NCBI GenBank assembly: GCA_947166385.1
Contig: CAMVEB010000016.1
Span: forward strand, 19,168-83,167
Direction of reading: 5' to 3'
Length of the DNA: 64,000 nucleotides
Origin: an uncultured Clostridia bacterium
Lineage (GTDB): Bacteria > Bacillota > Clostridia > Christensenellales > Aristaeellaceae
Every line of letters starts with the position of its first letter. The first letter of the stretch is position 1. The position numbers and the translations under genes are program-made. The notes below the pieces were generated by a model. It was not told where the DNA came from and searched no databases. It was given only the letters and a program-made list of their open reading frames with translations. This document shows, piece after piece, positions 36,413-45,621 of the stretch.

Positions 36413-37795
36413 TTAAAACTGAAAATAGATGAACGGATTAAAGTCTCCGCCCAGCAGAAACCCTGCTGAAACAACGAAAAGAAGCAGAAACAGAACGCTC
36501 CCCCATCCCTTGTGGTTCCCCACGCCCTTCCATACCAGATGTGACAAAGCCGGAATGCAGGCCAGCAGGCTGAGGATGAACGCGGCTGCCATAGCGCCGG
36601 TGAACAGGTCCGTCACCCTTTCAATCCCATATGTTCCGCCGGAAAACATAAACATCCGCCGAAAATAATCACCAGCCTGAGGCAGAGAGTCTGCCCGGAA
36701 CAGCACCCAGCCGATCAGGACTGCGAACAGCGTCATGATCCGCCGGAGTATGGAAGGCAGCTTTTCCTGGATCTTGCCCCACAGTCCCCGCTCCAGCAGC
36801 ATCAGGGCCCCGTGGAACAGCCCCCAGCAGATGAAAGTCCAGTTTGCTCCGTGCCATAAGCCGGTCAGGAAGAAAACGATCAGCAGGTTCAGCAGCGTCC
36901 GGCTTTTTCCTTTTCGGTTGCCTCCCAGCGGGATATAGACATAATCCCGAAACCAGGAGGACAGAGAAATGTGCCACCGCCGCCAGAATTCCCGGATGCT
37001 GCGGGAGGAATACGGCTGATCAAAGTTCTCCCGAAAACGGAAGCCGAAGATCTGCCCCATCCCGATCGCCATGTCGGAGTAGGCACTGAAGTCCAGGAAT
37101 ATCTGCAGCGCGTAGCACAGGGCGCCGGCCCAGGCATAGAGGGCAGGCAGGCTCTCCGGGGCAATGCTGAACATGGTGTCCGCAACCTTACCCATGGCAT
37201 TGGCCAGCAGCACCTTTTTTGCGAAACCGAGGATAAATCGCTTGATCCCCGCGGCCAGCATGTCCGGTGAGGTGTTCCGTTCATCAATCTCCCGGTTGAT
37301 ATCCGCGTAGCGCACAATCGGCCCCGCCACCAGCTGCGGAAACAGCAGGATATACAGCGCCAGTTTCATCAGATTCCGCTGCGGAGGAACGTTCCCCCGA
37401 TACACATCTATTAAATAGGAAAGAATCTGGAACGTAAAAAAGGAAATCCCGATCGGCAGGGCAATCCGGGGCATCCCGGTGATTCCCAGATTATCCGTGA
37501 AGAAATTGAAGTACTTGAAATACCCCAGCACACCCAGATCCACAGCCACGGCCGCGGCCAGGGCCGGTTTCTTCTTTTTTGCGTTTCCGATCCACAGACC
37601 GAATCCATAGTTGCACAGTACCAGCACCAACAGCAGCGCGAAATGTCCCAGCCCGCCCCAGGCATAGAATACCAGGGAGAAAAACAGCAGCACAAAGTTT
37701 TTCACGCGCATGCTTCCGAATCGGTCCGCCAGCCCATAGCAGATCAGCACCGCCGGCAGGAAGGCGAAAACGAATACCGCGGATGAAAAAACCAA
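36413..37795 (-). CDS. MBOAT-family O-acyltransferase
   Basis: A 460-residue membrane-bound O-acyltransferase of the AlgI/DltB/PatA type, moving acyl groups across the membrane to a surface glycan. About eleven helices. Signatures: YADINREIDERNTSP, IFLDFSAYSDMAIGMGQIFGF, FWRRWHISLSSWFRDYVYIPLGG and LLIVFFLTGLWHGANWTFICW with the catalytic His in WHGANW. The frame begins at a TTG codon (37795) seven bases after GGAGGG; the nearby ATG at 37800 is in another frame. It ends the 12-gene operon. Its partner is the AlgX-like protein 15 bp upstream. No clear terminator follows. Confidence 0.92.
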   Translation of the reverse strand: MVFSSAVFVFAFLPAVLICYGLADRFGSMRVKNFVLLFFSLVFYAWGGLGHFALLLVLVLCNYGFGLWIGNAKKKKPALAAAVAVDLGVLGYFKYFNFFTDNLGITGMPRIALPIGISFFTFQILSYLIDVYRGNVPPQRNLMKLALYILLFPQLVAGPIVRYADINREIDERNTSPDMLAAGIKRFILGFAKKVLLANAMGKVADTMFSIAPESLPALYAWAGALCYALQIFLDFSAYSDMAIGMGQIFGFRFRENFDQPYSSRSIREFWRRWHISLSSWFRDYVYIPLGGNRKGKSRTLLNLLIVFFLTGLWHGANWTFICWGLFHGALMLLERGLWGKIQEKLPSILRRIMTLFAVLIGWVLFRADSLPQAGDYFRRMFMFSGGTYGIERVTDLFTGAMAAAFILSLLACIPALSHLVWKGVGNHKGWGSVLFLLLFVVSAGFLLGGDFNPFIYFQF

Positions 37796-37810
37796 GGCAT
37801 TTCCCTCCTT

Positions 37811-39010
37811 TTATTCGTCGTTCGCAGGACTGTGCAGATATTCCGGATGCGCCAGCAGATAATCGATAAAACCAAAGCTCATGTTCCGGAACATCGTCTC
37901 GTTCACTTCCAGGATAAAGATCTCCTTATCCGCCAGCAGCTCCGGCAGATCCTCAATCTCGTCGTAGGCATCCCGGCGGGAGAGCTGGCGCAGGTCGGAA
38001 TACCCGTTTGTGAAAAAGAAGCTGTTTTCAAAGTGCACATCCGTTCCGAATGCTTTGTTGCCGTCCAGGGCAAACAGACTCTGGCCCATGAAACTGCCGC
38101 CGCGGAGAAAGGCGTTCGGATGATCCGCGCCCTTATGACCCCGCTTAACCACCGGCATCAGATAATCCTCCGGAATCCCGGCAAAGACATTCAGCGTCAG
38201 CAACAGATCCTTGTCCGGTTCCCGGGGTTCATCAGTTGGTTCCATCGTCACATTGTACTTGTTCAGATCCTTGTTCGTCTGCTTTGCCAGCCAGCGGCCG
38301 AAGTTCACCCCCACCGTGTGTCCCAGGGCATTGCTCCAGTGGATCCCGCTTTTGTAGAACAGAGGAAAATCAAATTCATCCTGATGCTTGTCAATGTATT
38401 CGATTGAATCATAGATGTACAGGGAGGATTTCTTCGCCAGTTTTTTGAACAGCTGGTAGTCGTGATCCACGTTTTCCGCGGCGCCTTCGGTCTGAGCCTG
38501 AAGGAACCGCCAGGCAGCCGGGGCCTGCACATAGCGGGCTTTCGAGGGCGTCAGGAAAATGAAGAGGCTCTTGTTTTCCGCCCAGAGGAGTCCCTGCAGG
38601 TTTTCCAGCTTGCTGAACAGCTTCTGCATCTCTTTTTTGGAGATCGGTACGTTCAGGCCCAGGGACTGCCGCAGATAAGCCTGCTCAAAAAGGTTTCCGT
38701 CTTCCCCCATCACCACGTTCCGGTTGGAAGAGGTTCGCAGGATGCTGTACATAATCTGGTTCCGCGTACGGATCAGGATATTCCGTCCGGGCATCGCAGC
38801 GGCATATGCTTTTTCCGTGTCCGACTGGGCTTCCCCGCTGATCAGGCGCTCAACGGTGTATTCCGGGGCGGCAGTCATTTGGGTAACGCCCTGCAGCGCA
38901 AAGGCTCCGTCAAATAACCAGGCATATGCCGGCAATAACAGCAGTAGCAAAAAGACCGGCCAGATCCACGGCAGCCGTCCGTTCTTCTTTTCATCCGGGA
39001 TCTGTTCCAT
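37811..39010 (-). CDS. AlgX/AlgJ-like SGNH acyl-transfer protein (DHHW type)
   Basis: A 399-residue protein with an N-terminal membrane anchor (residues 12-32) and a large extracytoplasmic domain. Patterns typical of the AlgX/AlgJ group are present: VMGEDGNLFEQAYL near the N-terminus, IFLTPSKARYV, the YKSGIHWSNALGHTVGVNF segment with the catalytic-type HW pair, and LRGGSFMGQSL where the nucleophilic Ser follows Gly. These proteins finish O-acetylation of polysaccharide together with an MBOAT transporter, which is the next gene. So the glycan made by this operon is probably acetylated outside the cell. Confidence 0.82.
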   Translation of the reverse strand: MEQIPDEKKNGRLPWIWPVFLLLLLLPAYAWLFDGAFALQGVTQMTAAPEYTVERLISGEAQSDTEKAYAAAMPGRNILIRTRNQIMYSILRTSSNRNVVMGEDGNLFEQAYLRQSLGLNVPISKKEMQKLFSKLENLQGLLWAENKSLFIFLTPSKARYVQAPAAWRFLQAQTEGAAENVDHDYQLFKKLAKKSSLYIYDSIEYIDKHQDEFDFPLFYKSGIHWSNALGHTVGVNFGRWLAKQTNKDLNKYNVTMEPTDEPREPDKDLLLTLNVFAGIPEDYLMPVVKRGHKGADHPNAFLRGGSFMGQSLFALDGNKAFGTDVHFENSFFFTNGYSDLRQLSRRDAYDEIEDLPELLADKEIFILEVNETMFRNMSFGFIDYLLAHPEYLHSPANDE

Positions 39011-39016
39011 TTTCTT

Positions 39017-39670
39017 TTACTCCTTTCCCCCGAAAAAATGATCTTCCAGCATCATGCACCAGCAATGGTATACCGGCAAATGCAGTTCCTGGATCCGATA
39101 GGTTTCCGTTTCTGGTACGCGCACCGCAACGTCCGCCACCCTCGCCAGTTCCCCGCCGTCTCTCCCGGTCAGACCGATGATCCGAATTCCCAATGCCCTG
39201 GCCACCACCGTTGCGGACAGAACGTTCTGGCTGTTCCCGCTGGTACTGATTCCCAGGAACACATCGCCTTTCCTTCCGAATCCGAACAGCTGTTGGGCAA
39301 ACACGCCCAGCCCGTCCACATCGTTGATGTAGGCGGTCGTCATTGCCTCGTGGGCCACCAGCGGAATCGCCATCAGCCCACATTCGAGGTTCCTGGCCAG
39401 GTTCTCCCCGCGTACAGGATCGATCGCCTTCAGCTTCTCCGCCATTTCTTCGGAGATCGGTCGCGGTGTCATGAACCGCTTCATCAGTTCTCCGGCGATA
39501 TGCTCGCTATCCGCCGCGGATCCGCCGTTCCCGGCGATCAGAAGTTTATGATCGCTCTCATAGCAGGTTTCCATGATTTTGTAGGCATCGATGATGGAAT
39601 CCCTGCAGGGTTCCAGGATCGGATACCGCTCCGTCAGAAGGTTGAGATGTTTTTCCAGTTTCGGTTCCAT
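39017..39670 (-). CDS. gmhA: Sedoheptulose-7-phosphate isomerase
   Basis: A 217-residue SIS-domain enzyme converting sedoheptulose 7-phosphate to D-glycero-D-manno-heptose 7-phosphate, the first step to GDP-heptose. Signatures: LIAGNGGSAADSEHIAGELMKRF, GISTSGNSQNVLSA for phosphate binding, and the C-terminal HCWCMMLEDHFF motif. Two ATGs are possible; that at 39676 overlaps the upstream stop by ATGA but is one base from GGGAG, while 39670 has proper seven-base spacing, so I prefer it. It follows the HddC-GmhB fusion, with which it shares the pathway. Confidence 0.93.
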   Translation of the reverse strand: MEPKLEKHLNLLTERYPILEPCRDSIIDAYKIMETCYESDHKLLIAGNGGSAADSEHIAGELMKRFMTPRPISEEMAEKLKAIDPVRGENLARNLECGLMAIPLVAHEAMTTAYINDVDGLGVFAQQLFGFGRKGDVFLGISTSGNSQNVLSATVVARALGIRIIGLTGRDGGELARVADVAVRVPETETYRIQELHLPVYHCWCMMLEDHFFGGKE

Positions 39671-39672
39671 TT

Positions 39673-40920
39673 TCATTCTCCCACGGCTGCTACAATGTCG
39701 AGCAGGGATTTTTCCCCGACCCGGGCTGTATGGCATCCGGCGGCAGTGCCTGCCCTGATATCGTTCTCGCCGTCCCCGATCATCCAGGAGTTCTCCAGGT
39801 CAATGTTGAAATCCTTCGCCGCCTGCAGAATCATCCCGGGCTTTGGCTTCCGGCAGTCGCAATCGATCTTCAGCTCCGGGATTTCCCCTTCGAATCCTTT
39901 GTCCGGATGATGCGGGCAATAGTAGATCGCGTCAACATATGCCCCTTCCTGCCCCAGTAGCGTCTCCATCTTATTGTGGATCTCCCGCAGATGATCTTCC
40001 GTCACCTCGCCCCGGGCAATCACTGGCTGGTTGGTCACAACGATCGCCAGATATCCGGATGCGTTGATCTTCCGGATCGCCTCCGCCGCCCCGGGCAGCA
40101 GTTCAAAGTCGTCGATGTTCCGCAGAAACCCGACATGCTTGTTGATCGTCCCGTCCCGGTCCAGAAAAACTGCCCGCTGTTTGTGCAGCAGGTTCTTCGC
40201 CTGCACCCGCCCGGCTGCAAAGTCTTCGCACACCGCCCGGTACCGGTCCGGTGTCCCCATGTCCTTGACGTATTCCGGGCTGTCGTAGCAGAACATTTTT
40301 CCGTTGCCGCACAGAGGTTTCAGAATCTGCCGGTCCAGATCGATTTTCCCGGCTGCCAGGTCCTCCCCGGCCAGATCCAATGCCGCCGGTGAAATCACAT
40401 GCAGCCCGGCGTTGACCCGGTTCCGGTACCATGTCGGCCGTGGGTCTTCCTTCGTCAGCCATTGCTGCACCGCGCCGTGGTCATCCGCAATCAGGAGCCC
40501 GCTGTCATAGGGGTGGCTGTTCGGATGGGTAAACAGTGTCGCCAGTCCGCCCTTCTCCCAATGATAATCCACAAATCGCCGAAAGTCGATATCGAAAACC
40601 GCGTCTGCGTTCAGCAGCAGGAAATCTTCCGTCAGTCTGTCCCGTAGCCTGAACAGCGCACCGGCGTTGCCCAGCGGCACTTCCTCGATGAAGTATTCCA
40701 TCCGCACCCCAAAGGCGGATCCGTCCCCGAAGTAATCCATGATCCGATCCGCCATGTGGCTGACCGTGAGGATCAGATCAGTGAAGCCTTGCTCCCGCAG
40801 GCATTCGATTTCCCGCTCCAGCACCGGCTTCCCGCCGATCGGGATCATAGGCTTCGGGAGATCTCCCGCCACCGGGGCAATCCGGGTGCCCTTCCCCCCG
40901 GCCATGATGACTGTCTTCAT
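39673..40920 (-). CDS. Fused heptose-1-P guanylyltransferase (HddC-like) and heptose-bisphosphatase (GmhB-like)
   Basis: A 415-residue two-domain enzyme. Residues 1-230 are a nucleotidyltransferase (MKTVIMAGGKGTRIAPVAGD, LLNADAVFDIDF), expected to make GDP-D-glycero-alpha-D-manno-heptose from heptose 1-phosphate. Residues 245-405 are a HAD phosphatase with all motifs: FLDRDGTINKHVGFL, VVTNQPVIARG, CDCRKPKPGM (with GmhB-type zinc Cys residues, CPHHPDKG and CDC) and MIGDGENDIRAG. It removes the 7-phosphate. The two steps flank one another in the pathway, so the fusion may channel the intermediate. Overlaps hddA and gmhA ends by 4 bp. Confidence 0.9.
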   Translation of the reverse strand: MKTVIMAGGKGTRIAPVAGDLPKPMIPIGGKPVLEREIECLREQGFTDLILTVSHMADRIMDYFGDGSAFGVRMEYFIEEVPLGNAGALFRLRDRLTEDFLLLNADAVFDIDFRRFVDYHWEKGGLATLFTHPNSHPYDSGLLIADDHGAVQQWLTKEDPRPTWYRNRVNAGLHVISPAALDLAGEDLAAGKIDLDRQILKPLCGNGKMFCYDSPEYVKDMGTPDRYRAVCEDFAAGRVQAKNLLHKQRAVFLDRDGTINKHVGFLRNIDDFELLPGAAEAIRKINASGYLAIVVTNQPVIARGEVTEDHLREIHNKMETLLGQEGAYVDAIYYCPHHPDKGFEGEIPELKIDCDCRKPKPGMILQAAKDFNIDLENSWMIGDGENDIRAGTAAGCHTARVGEKSLLDIVAAVGE

Positions 40921-41927
40921 TCTGCCTCCTTCGGCACATAGCTCTCCGGCGAGTAATGGATCACCCTCGTTCCCCCGTCCTCGAAACGGAACGGGATGTA
41001 CAGCAGATCCTTCATGGCGTCCATGACGGCCTGCCGCTTCTCCGGCTGCACGTAGAACACCAGGAACCCGCCGCCGCCGGCGCCGAGCAGCTTGCCACCC
41101 AGCGCCCCGGCCCGGATCCCTTTCTCATACAGGGCGTCGATGTTGTCTGTCGTAACGGCCTTCCCCGTCTGGCGCTTCAGCTGCCAGGTCGTGTCCAGCA
41201 GCCGGCCAAAGTCGTCCAGGTCGCTGTGCTTGTCCTCCAGCACCTCCTGGGCCTGATCCACCAGCGCCAGCATCTGTTTCAGCTGGGCCGTCTTCTCCGC
41301 ATAGCTCTGGGTATTCACTTTCTGTACCTCCGAGCTGAACCGGGTAAATCCGGTGAAGAACATCAGCAGGCTGTCGTTCAGCAGTTTCTTCCGCTCCGGG
41401 TGAATAATCACTGGAATCACATCGTAGCTCCCATCCGGGTTGAAGACGATCCGGTTCATCCCGCCGAAAGCCGCAGCAATCTGATCCTGCCATCCTCCGG
41501 CCTCCCCGCAGAGAGTACGCTCCAGATAAATCGCGTCGTCCGCCAGCTTCCGCTTGTCGGCATACTTCCCTTTCAGCGCGTAGAATGCGTTCAGCATCCC
41601 CACCGCGAAGGACGAACTGGTCCCCAGTCCGGACCGGGCCGGAAGATCCGCGTCATAGATCAGCCGGATCTCGTGCATGTCAAGCATCTTCATCGCGTGG
41701 CGGATCGCCGGGTGCCGAATCTCCTCAACGTCGCTGACCTCCTCGACTTTCGAGTAGGTCAGATGCGTCGAGTAATCGAAAAACCGGGGCAGATGGCGCA
41801 CCGTCACATAGCAGTATTTGTCAAACGTCGAGGACAGCACCGCTCCGCCGTATTCCCGGAAGAAGGATTCCATATCCGTTCCACCGCCGAAAAAGGACAT
41901 CCGGAAAGGGGTTTTCGTGATGATCAT
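40917..41927 (-). CDS. hddA: D-glycero-alpha-D-manno-heptose 7-phosphate kinase
   Basis: A 336-residue GHMP-family kinase that phosphorylates heptose 7-phosphate at C1 with ATP. It starts MIITKTPFRMSFFGGGTDME, the family signature; the ATP loop is PARSGLGTSSSFAVGMLNA; the third motif GALGGKLLGAGGGGFLVFY lies near residue 280. Length and motifs match HddA of Aneurinibacillus and Campylobacter. With GmhA and the HddC-GmhB fusion it completes the route to GDP-D-glycero-alpha-D-manno-heptose. ATGA overlaps join it to both neighbours. Confidence 0.93.
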   Translation of the reverse strand: MIITKTPFRMSFFGGGTDMESFFREYGGAVLSSTFDKYCYVTVRHLPRFFDYSTHLTYSKVEEVSDVEEIRHPAIRHAMKMLDMHEIRLIYDADLPARSGLGTSSSFAVGMLNAFYALKGKYADKRKLADDAIYLERTLCGEAGGWQDQIAAAFGGMNRIVFNPDGSYDVIPVIIHPERKKLLNDSLLMFFTGFTRFSSEVQKVNTQSYAEKTAQLKQMLALVDQAQEVLEDKHSDLDDFGRLLDTTWQLKRQTGKAVTTDNIDALYEKGIRAGALGGKLLGAGGGGFLVFYVQPEKRQAVMDAMKDLLYIPFRFEDGGTRVIHYSPESYVPKEAE

Positions 41928-44317
41928 GTCTTTCCCGCCTCCTCTTTCATCGGATGGTCAAAATGATAAACGCTGTCCAGAATCCGCTTTGCGCGTTCCT
42001 CGGTGTAGTGTTCGTTCGCATGGCGGATCCCGGCCGCGCTGATCTCCTGTAGCTTCGCCTCATCATCGTACAGCTCAGCGATCCGTTTTGCGATCTCCTC
42101 GGCGGTTTCGGCGATCTGCAGGATCCCTTTCGCATCCGGAATCCCTTCCGCCCCGCAGGCGGTGGTGATCACCGGCAGGCCGTACCGCATGCTTTCAACC
42201 ACCTTGCCCTTGACGCCCGCGCCGTATCGCAGGGGAATCAGGTTCAGTCGGCTGTGCCGGTAGAAATGCTCCAGCTGTTCTTCCGTCAGCAGTCCCTCGA
42301 TCAAAATCTCATCGTTTTGCAGGTCCGAAACTTCCTTCGGCATATTGCTGCCGGCGATGTGGATCCGGATCCCGGGGCGCAGCTCCCGCAGTTTCGGCAT
42401 GATCTCTCCCGCGATCCACTGAGCCGCGTCGATATTCGGCGTATGCTTGTATCCGCCGACGAAGAACAGGTCTTCCCGGTCAGACAGATGATAATCCGCC
42501 TCCGGTACCGGATCAAAGAAGTAGGGGGTAATCGCGACCGCCCGGATGGTCGGATCAATCTTCCGGATCTCCTCGATTTCCGTCTCCGAGGGGTAAGCCG
42601 TCAGATCCGCCTTCCGCATCAGGGAAAGCTCCTTCTCCTTCCAGCTTTCCGCTTCCTTCAGCAGCTCCTTCTTCCCGGTCAGCGCGTATTCCCGCCCAAA
42701 CCGCAGGAAATGCAGATCGTGGCCGTAGTACAGGATATGCGCCTTCGTTTTCTCTCGGAGAACATCGATGTAGTTCACCGCGATATGCGGCCGGTTCAGG
42801 AAGGCATAGTCAAAGCTGTCCGCATTTTCCGCGATCCATTCCTTCCAGTGGGCCCGGTACCAGTTGCCGTACAGCACCTCGATCCCCATCTGCTGCAGCT
42901 GGGAGGTATAGGGTTCCTGCCGCATGAAGTTGTCTCCCAGGAATTTCACGTTAAACCCGGCCTTCACGAACATCTGCAGGTAAGCCAATACGGTCCGGCT
43001 GCCGGCATCCTTGTCCGGCTGCGGGGCATAGTGATCCACAAACAGCAGCGTCTTTTTCCGCAGGGACCGGTCCCGGGCCAGGAACACGTTCTCCGCGTTG
43101 GGCATATGCTCCTTTTCCAGCACGTCCTTCCACTTCTCGTAGAACTTCTTCGTGTTCGCGACCTGGTAGGCCTTCTGTCCGTAGGAAGTATCCGTGCCGT
43201 TCGATATCCCCTCAAAGTGGATCACCACGGATGTTGGCTGGTACATCACCCGGTATCCGGCCTTCCGCACCCGGAACGCCAGGTCCGTGTCCTCGCAGTA
43301 GGCCGGGGCAAAGGTTTCGTCAAATCCTCCCAGCTCCCGCCACAGATCAGCCCGGATCATGATCGCCGCGCCGGAGATATAATCCGCTTCCTTCACATAG
43401 TTGAATTCGGATTTGTTTGGGTCGCTCCTGTTGCCGTAGTTCCAGGCACTTCCATCCTTCCACAGGATCCCGCCCGCCTCCTGCAGGCGGCCGTCAGGGT
43501 AAATCAGCTTGCTGCCGACCAGGCCGATATCTTCTGCGGATTCCATCAGATCGATCAGCGGCCGCAGCCAGTTCCGCTGTACCTGGGTATCGTTGTTCAG
43601 AAAGAGAATATACTGTCCCTTCGCGCTTTCCGCCGCGTGGTTGCAGTTCAGCAGGAAACGGAGATTTTCTTTGTTCCGGATCACCTTCACGCCGCTGATC
43701 TTCTGCTCCATATCCTTTGTCAGATCTCCGGAGCAGTCATCCGCAATCAGCACCTCGTAGGGAACATCCCCGGTATTCATCGCGATGGACTTCAGGCAGG
43801 CATAGGTATAGGCAAACTGGTTGTAAACCGGGATAATGATGGAAACAAGGGGCCGGCCGGAGGTCGGCACATGCAGCGGGGGCACCCGGTCGATCGTGTC
43901 ATATTCCTCCAGGGGCAGCTGATCCGGCCGGGTCATCTGAATATCGCCGCCTCCCAGATAGTTGTCCAGCCGCTCGGCGGTGTTCAGAATGCTGCCGCTC
44001 TTCATGCCGTCCCGGAAGGTCTTGATATGGCGGATATCCACCCGTTTCAGGAAGGCAACCGGATGACGGCAGAACTTTTTGCCCAGTTCCAGCACCAGGC
44101 GGCGTTTGCTGTCCGCGGGCATCAGCCTGTCCCGGAGGTTCCAGCCCGCTGTGCGCATTTTCCAGTAGCGGGATTCGTGAATTTTGCGCAGCTCAATCTC
44201 GCAGTCCTGCAGCTGCCGGATCTGTTCCTGCATGTTGGCGATTTCCCGCTCATCCGCCTGCACCTGCAGGCGCAGACGGTCCCGCTCCTCGGTCAGCTGG
44301 GTCATCTGGTCTTGCAT
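41924..44317 (-). CDS. GT2-GT4 fusion glycosyltransferase with N-terminal coiled coil
   Basis: A 797-residue protein. Residues 1-75 form a coiled coil followed by an SRYWKM motif. Residues about 150-400 are a GT2 domain (PLVSIIIPVYNQFAYTYACL, LIADDCSGD, LFLNNDTQVQRNWLRPLIDL with the metal site, AYCEDTDLAFRVRKAGYRVM). Residues about 425-790 are a GT-B (GT4-like) domain (DHYAPQPDKDAGSRTVLAYL, LFFVGGYKHTPNIDA, LIPLRYGAGVKGKVVESMRY with the donor-binding Glu). It should add two sugars. ATG 44317 has GGAGG upstream and touches the end of wzt. The gene at 48191 is a shortened paralogue. Confidence 0.88.
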   Translation of the reverse strand: MQDQMTQLTEERDRLRLQVQADEREIANMQEQIRQLQDCEIELRKIHESRYWKMRTAGWNLRDRLMPADSKRRLVLELGKKFCRHPVAFLKRVDIRHIKTFRDGMKSGSILNTAERLDNYLGGGDIQMTRPDQLPLEEYDTIDRVPPLHVPTSGRPLVSIIIPVYNQFAYTYACLKSIAMNTGDVPYEVLIADDCSGDLTKDMEQKISGVKVIRNKENLRFLLNCNHAAESAKGQYILFLNNDTQVQRNWLRPLIDLMESAEDIGLVGSKLIYPDGRLQEAGGILWKDGSAWNYGNRSDPNKSEFNYVKEADYISGAAIMIRADLWRELGGFDETFAPAYCEDTDLAFRVRKAGYRVMYQPTSVVIHFEGISNGTDTSYGQKAYQVANTKKFYEKWKDVLEKEHMPNAENVFLARDRSLRKKTLLFVDHYAPQPDKDAGSRTVLAYLQMFVKAGFNVKFLGDNFMRQEPYTSQLQQMGIEVLYGNWYRAHWKEWIAENADSFDYAFLNRPHIAVNYIDVLREKTKAHILYYGHDLHFLRFGREYALTGKKELLKEAESWKEKELSLMRKADLTAYPSETEIEEIRKIDPTIRAVAITPYFFDPVPEADYHLSDREDLFFVGGYKHTPNIDAAQWIAGEIMPKLRELRPGIRIHIAGSNMPKEVSDLQNDEILIEGLLTEEQLEHFYRHSRLNLIPLRYGAGVKGKVVESMRYGLPVITTACGAEGIPDAKGILQIAETAEEIAKRIAELYDDEAKLQEISAAGIRHANEHYTEERAKRILDSVYHFDHPMKEEAGKT

Positions 44318-45603
44318 CACTTTACCTCCACCGTACTTCCCATATCATAGTACCCAACCGTGTTCTTCCCCGATACCACCGGGAAAGTGCACACGTCATA
44401 CAGTCGGTGATACACCTGCAGTACGTTGCTCCCGTATCCCGTGCACCCCAGGCTCAGCAGGTATTCCCCGCCCTGCAGCATAACCGGCTGTGTGAACGAC
44501 ACAGTCCGCGTCTCCCCGGCCCTGCACAGTCCCGTCGGGCATCCTTCAATCAGCGTGTTCGTCCCTGTCAGCTCAATCCCCAGCCGGTTCTTGATGCAGA
44601 ACGCAAAGATCGGATCCTGCAGGTCTCTGTGGATCAGCACCTTCATCCGGATCGTGCACTGCTCTCCCTTGACGACGGAGTTCGTCAGCTCGTCTTTTTC
44701 ATCGAAAATCCCGTAGTCCACGATATCCGCCGAATGATCCCCGTACTCGAGCAAATCCGGGTTCCGGTCCATAGCCTCCTGCCAGGTCCCTTCTCCTCCC
44801 GCGGATTCCCCGGCCTGCACCCGGACAGCGCCGCCTTCCGCGTTCCTTGCCTGTCCGGCCAGGATTTTCTTGTACAGGTCAACGATCTCCTTCGGCTCGC
44901 CCTCCGCCTCCATAACACCCTTGTTCAGCAGCACAGCCCGGCTGCAGTAACGGCTGATGGAGCTCAGGTCGTGGCTCACGAACAGGATTGTCATCCCGGC
45001 AGCGCGGAATTCGTCAAACTTCTTGTAGCACTTCGTCTGGAAGAACACATCCCCGACGCTCAGCGCCTCGTCCACGATCAGGATTTCCGGCCGCACGCTG
45101 ATTGCCACCGAGAACGCCAGCCTGGCGAACATCCCGCTGGAGTAATTCTTCACCGGCTGGTGGATGAATTCCCCGATATCGGCAAATTCCACAATCTCCG
45201 GCAGCATTTTCTCCATCTCGTCCTTGGAGATATTCATCATCGTGCCGTTCAGGTAGATATTCTCGAGCCCTGTATACTCCGGATTGAACCCGGCCCCCAG
45301 CTCCAGCAGCGCGGATACCCTTCCGTTGACTTCCACAGTGCCTCTCGTCGGGGTGACCACGCCGGTCAGGATCTTCAGCAGCGTGCTCTTCCCGCTGCCG
45401 TTGACGCCGATGATGCCAACGGTCTCGCCCCTGCGGATCGTCAGGTTAATATCCCGCAGCGCGCTGTGGGTTTTCTTTTCCCGGTTCCGCCAGAAAAAGG
45501 GAAACACCTCCTGCAGCCGGTCCACCCGCCGTTCATACAGCGGGTAATCCTTGCAGAGGCCCTCTGTGCGGATCATGATCTGATCCCTGCTTGCTTCGCT
45601 CAT
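44317..45603 (-). CDS. wzt: Wzt-type ABC ATPase with C-terminal glycan-recognition domain
   Basis: A 428-residue ATPase. Residues 1-245 are the nucleotide-binding domain (GVNGSGKST Walker A, YSSGMFARLAFS signature, ILIVDEAL Walker B, LFVSHDL switch). After a linker, residues about 285-428 are a beta-sandwich domain of the Wzt C-terminal type (AFCIKNRLGIELTGTNTLI, GEYLLSLGC). In E. coli O9a this domain binds the capped non-reducing end of the glycan and gates export. Its presence beside a WbdD-like capping enzyme is therefore consistent. It is 18 bp downstream of its permease. Confidence 0.92.
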   Translation of the reverse strand: MSEASRDQIMIRTEGLCKDYPLYERRVDRLQEVFPFFWRNREKKTHSALRDINLTIRRGETVGIIGVNGSGKSTLLKILTGVVTPTRGTVEVNGRVSALLELGAGFNPEYTGLENIYLNGTMMNISKDEMEKMLPEIVEFADIGEFIHQPVKNYSSGMFARLAFSVAISVRPEILIVDEALSVGDVFFQTKCYKKFDEFRAAGMTILFVSHDLSSISRYCSRAVLLNKGVMEAEGEPKEIVDLYKKILAGQARNAEGGAVRVQAGESAGGEGTWQEAMDRNPDLLEYGDHSADIVDYGIFDEKDELTNSVVKGEQCTIRMKVLIHRDLQDPIFAFCIKNRLGIELTGTNTLIEGCPTGLCRAGETRTVSFTQPVMLQGGEYLLSLGCTGYGSNVLQVYHRLYDVCTFPVVSGKNTVGYYDMGSTVEVK

Positions 45604-45621
45604 CTGCTTCCCTTTCCCCTG

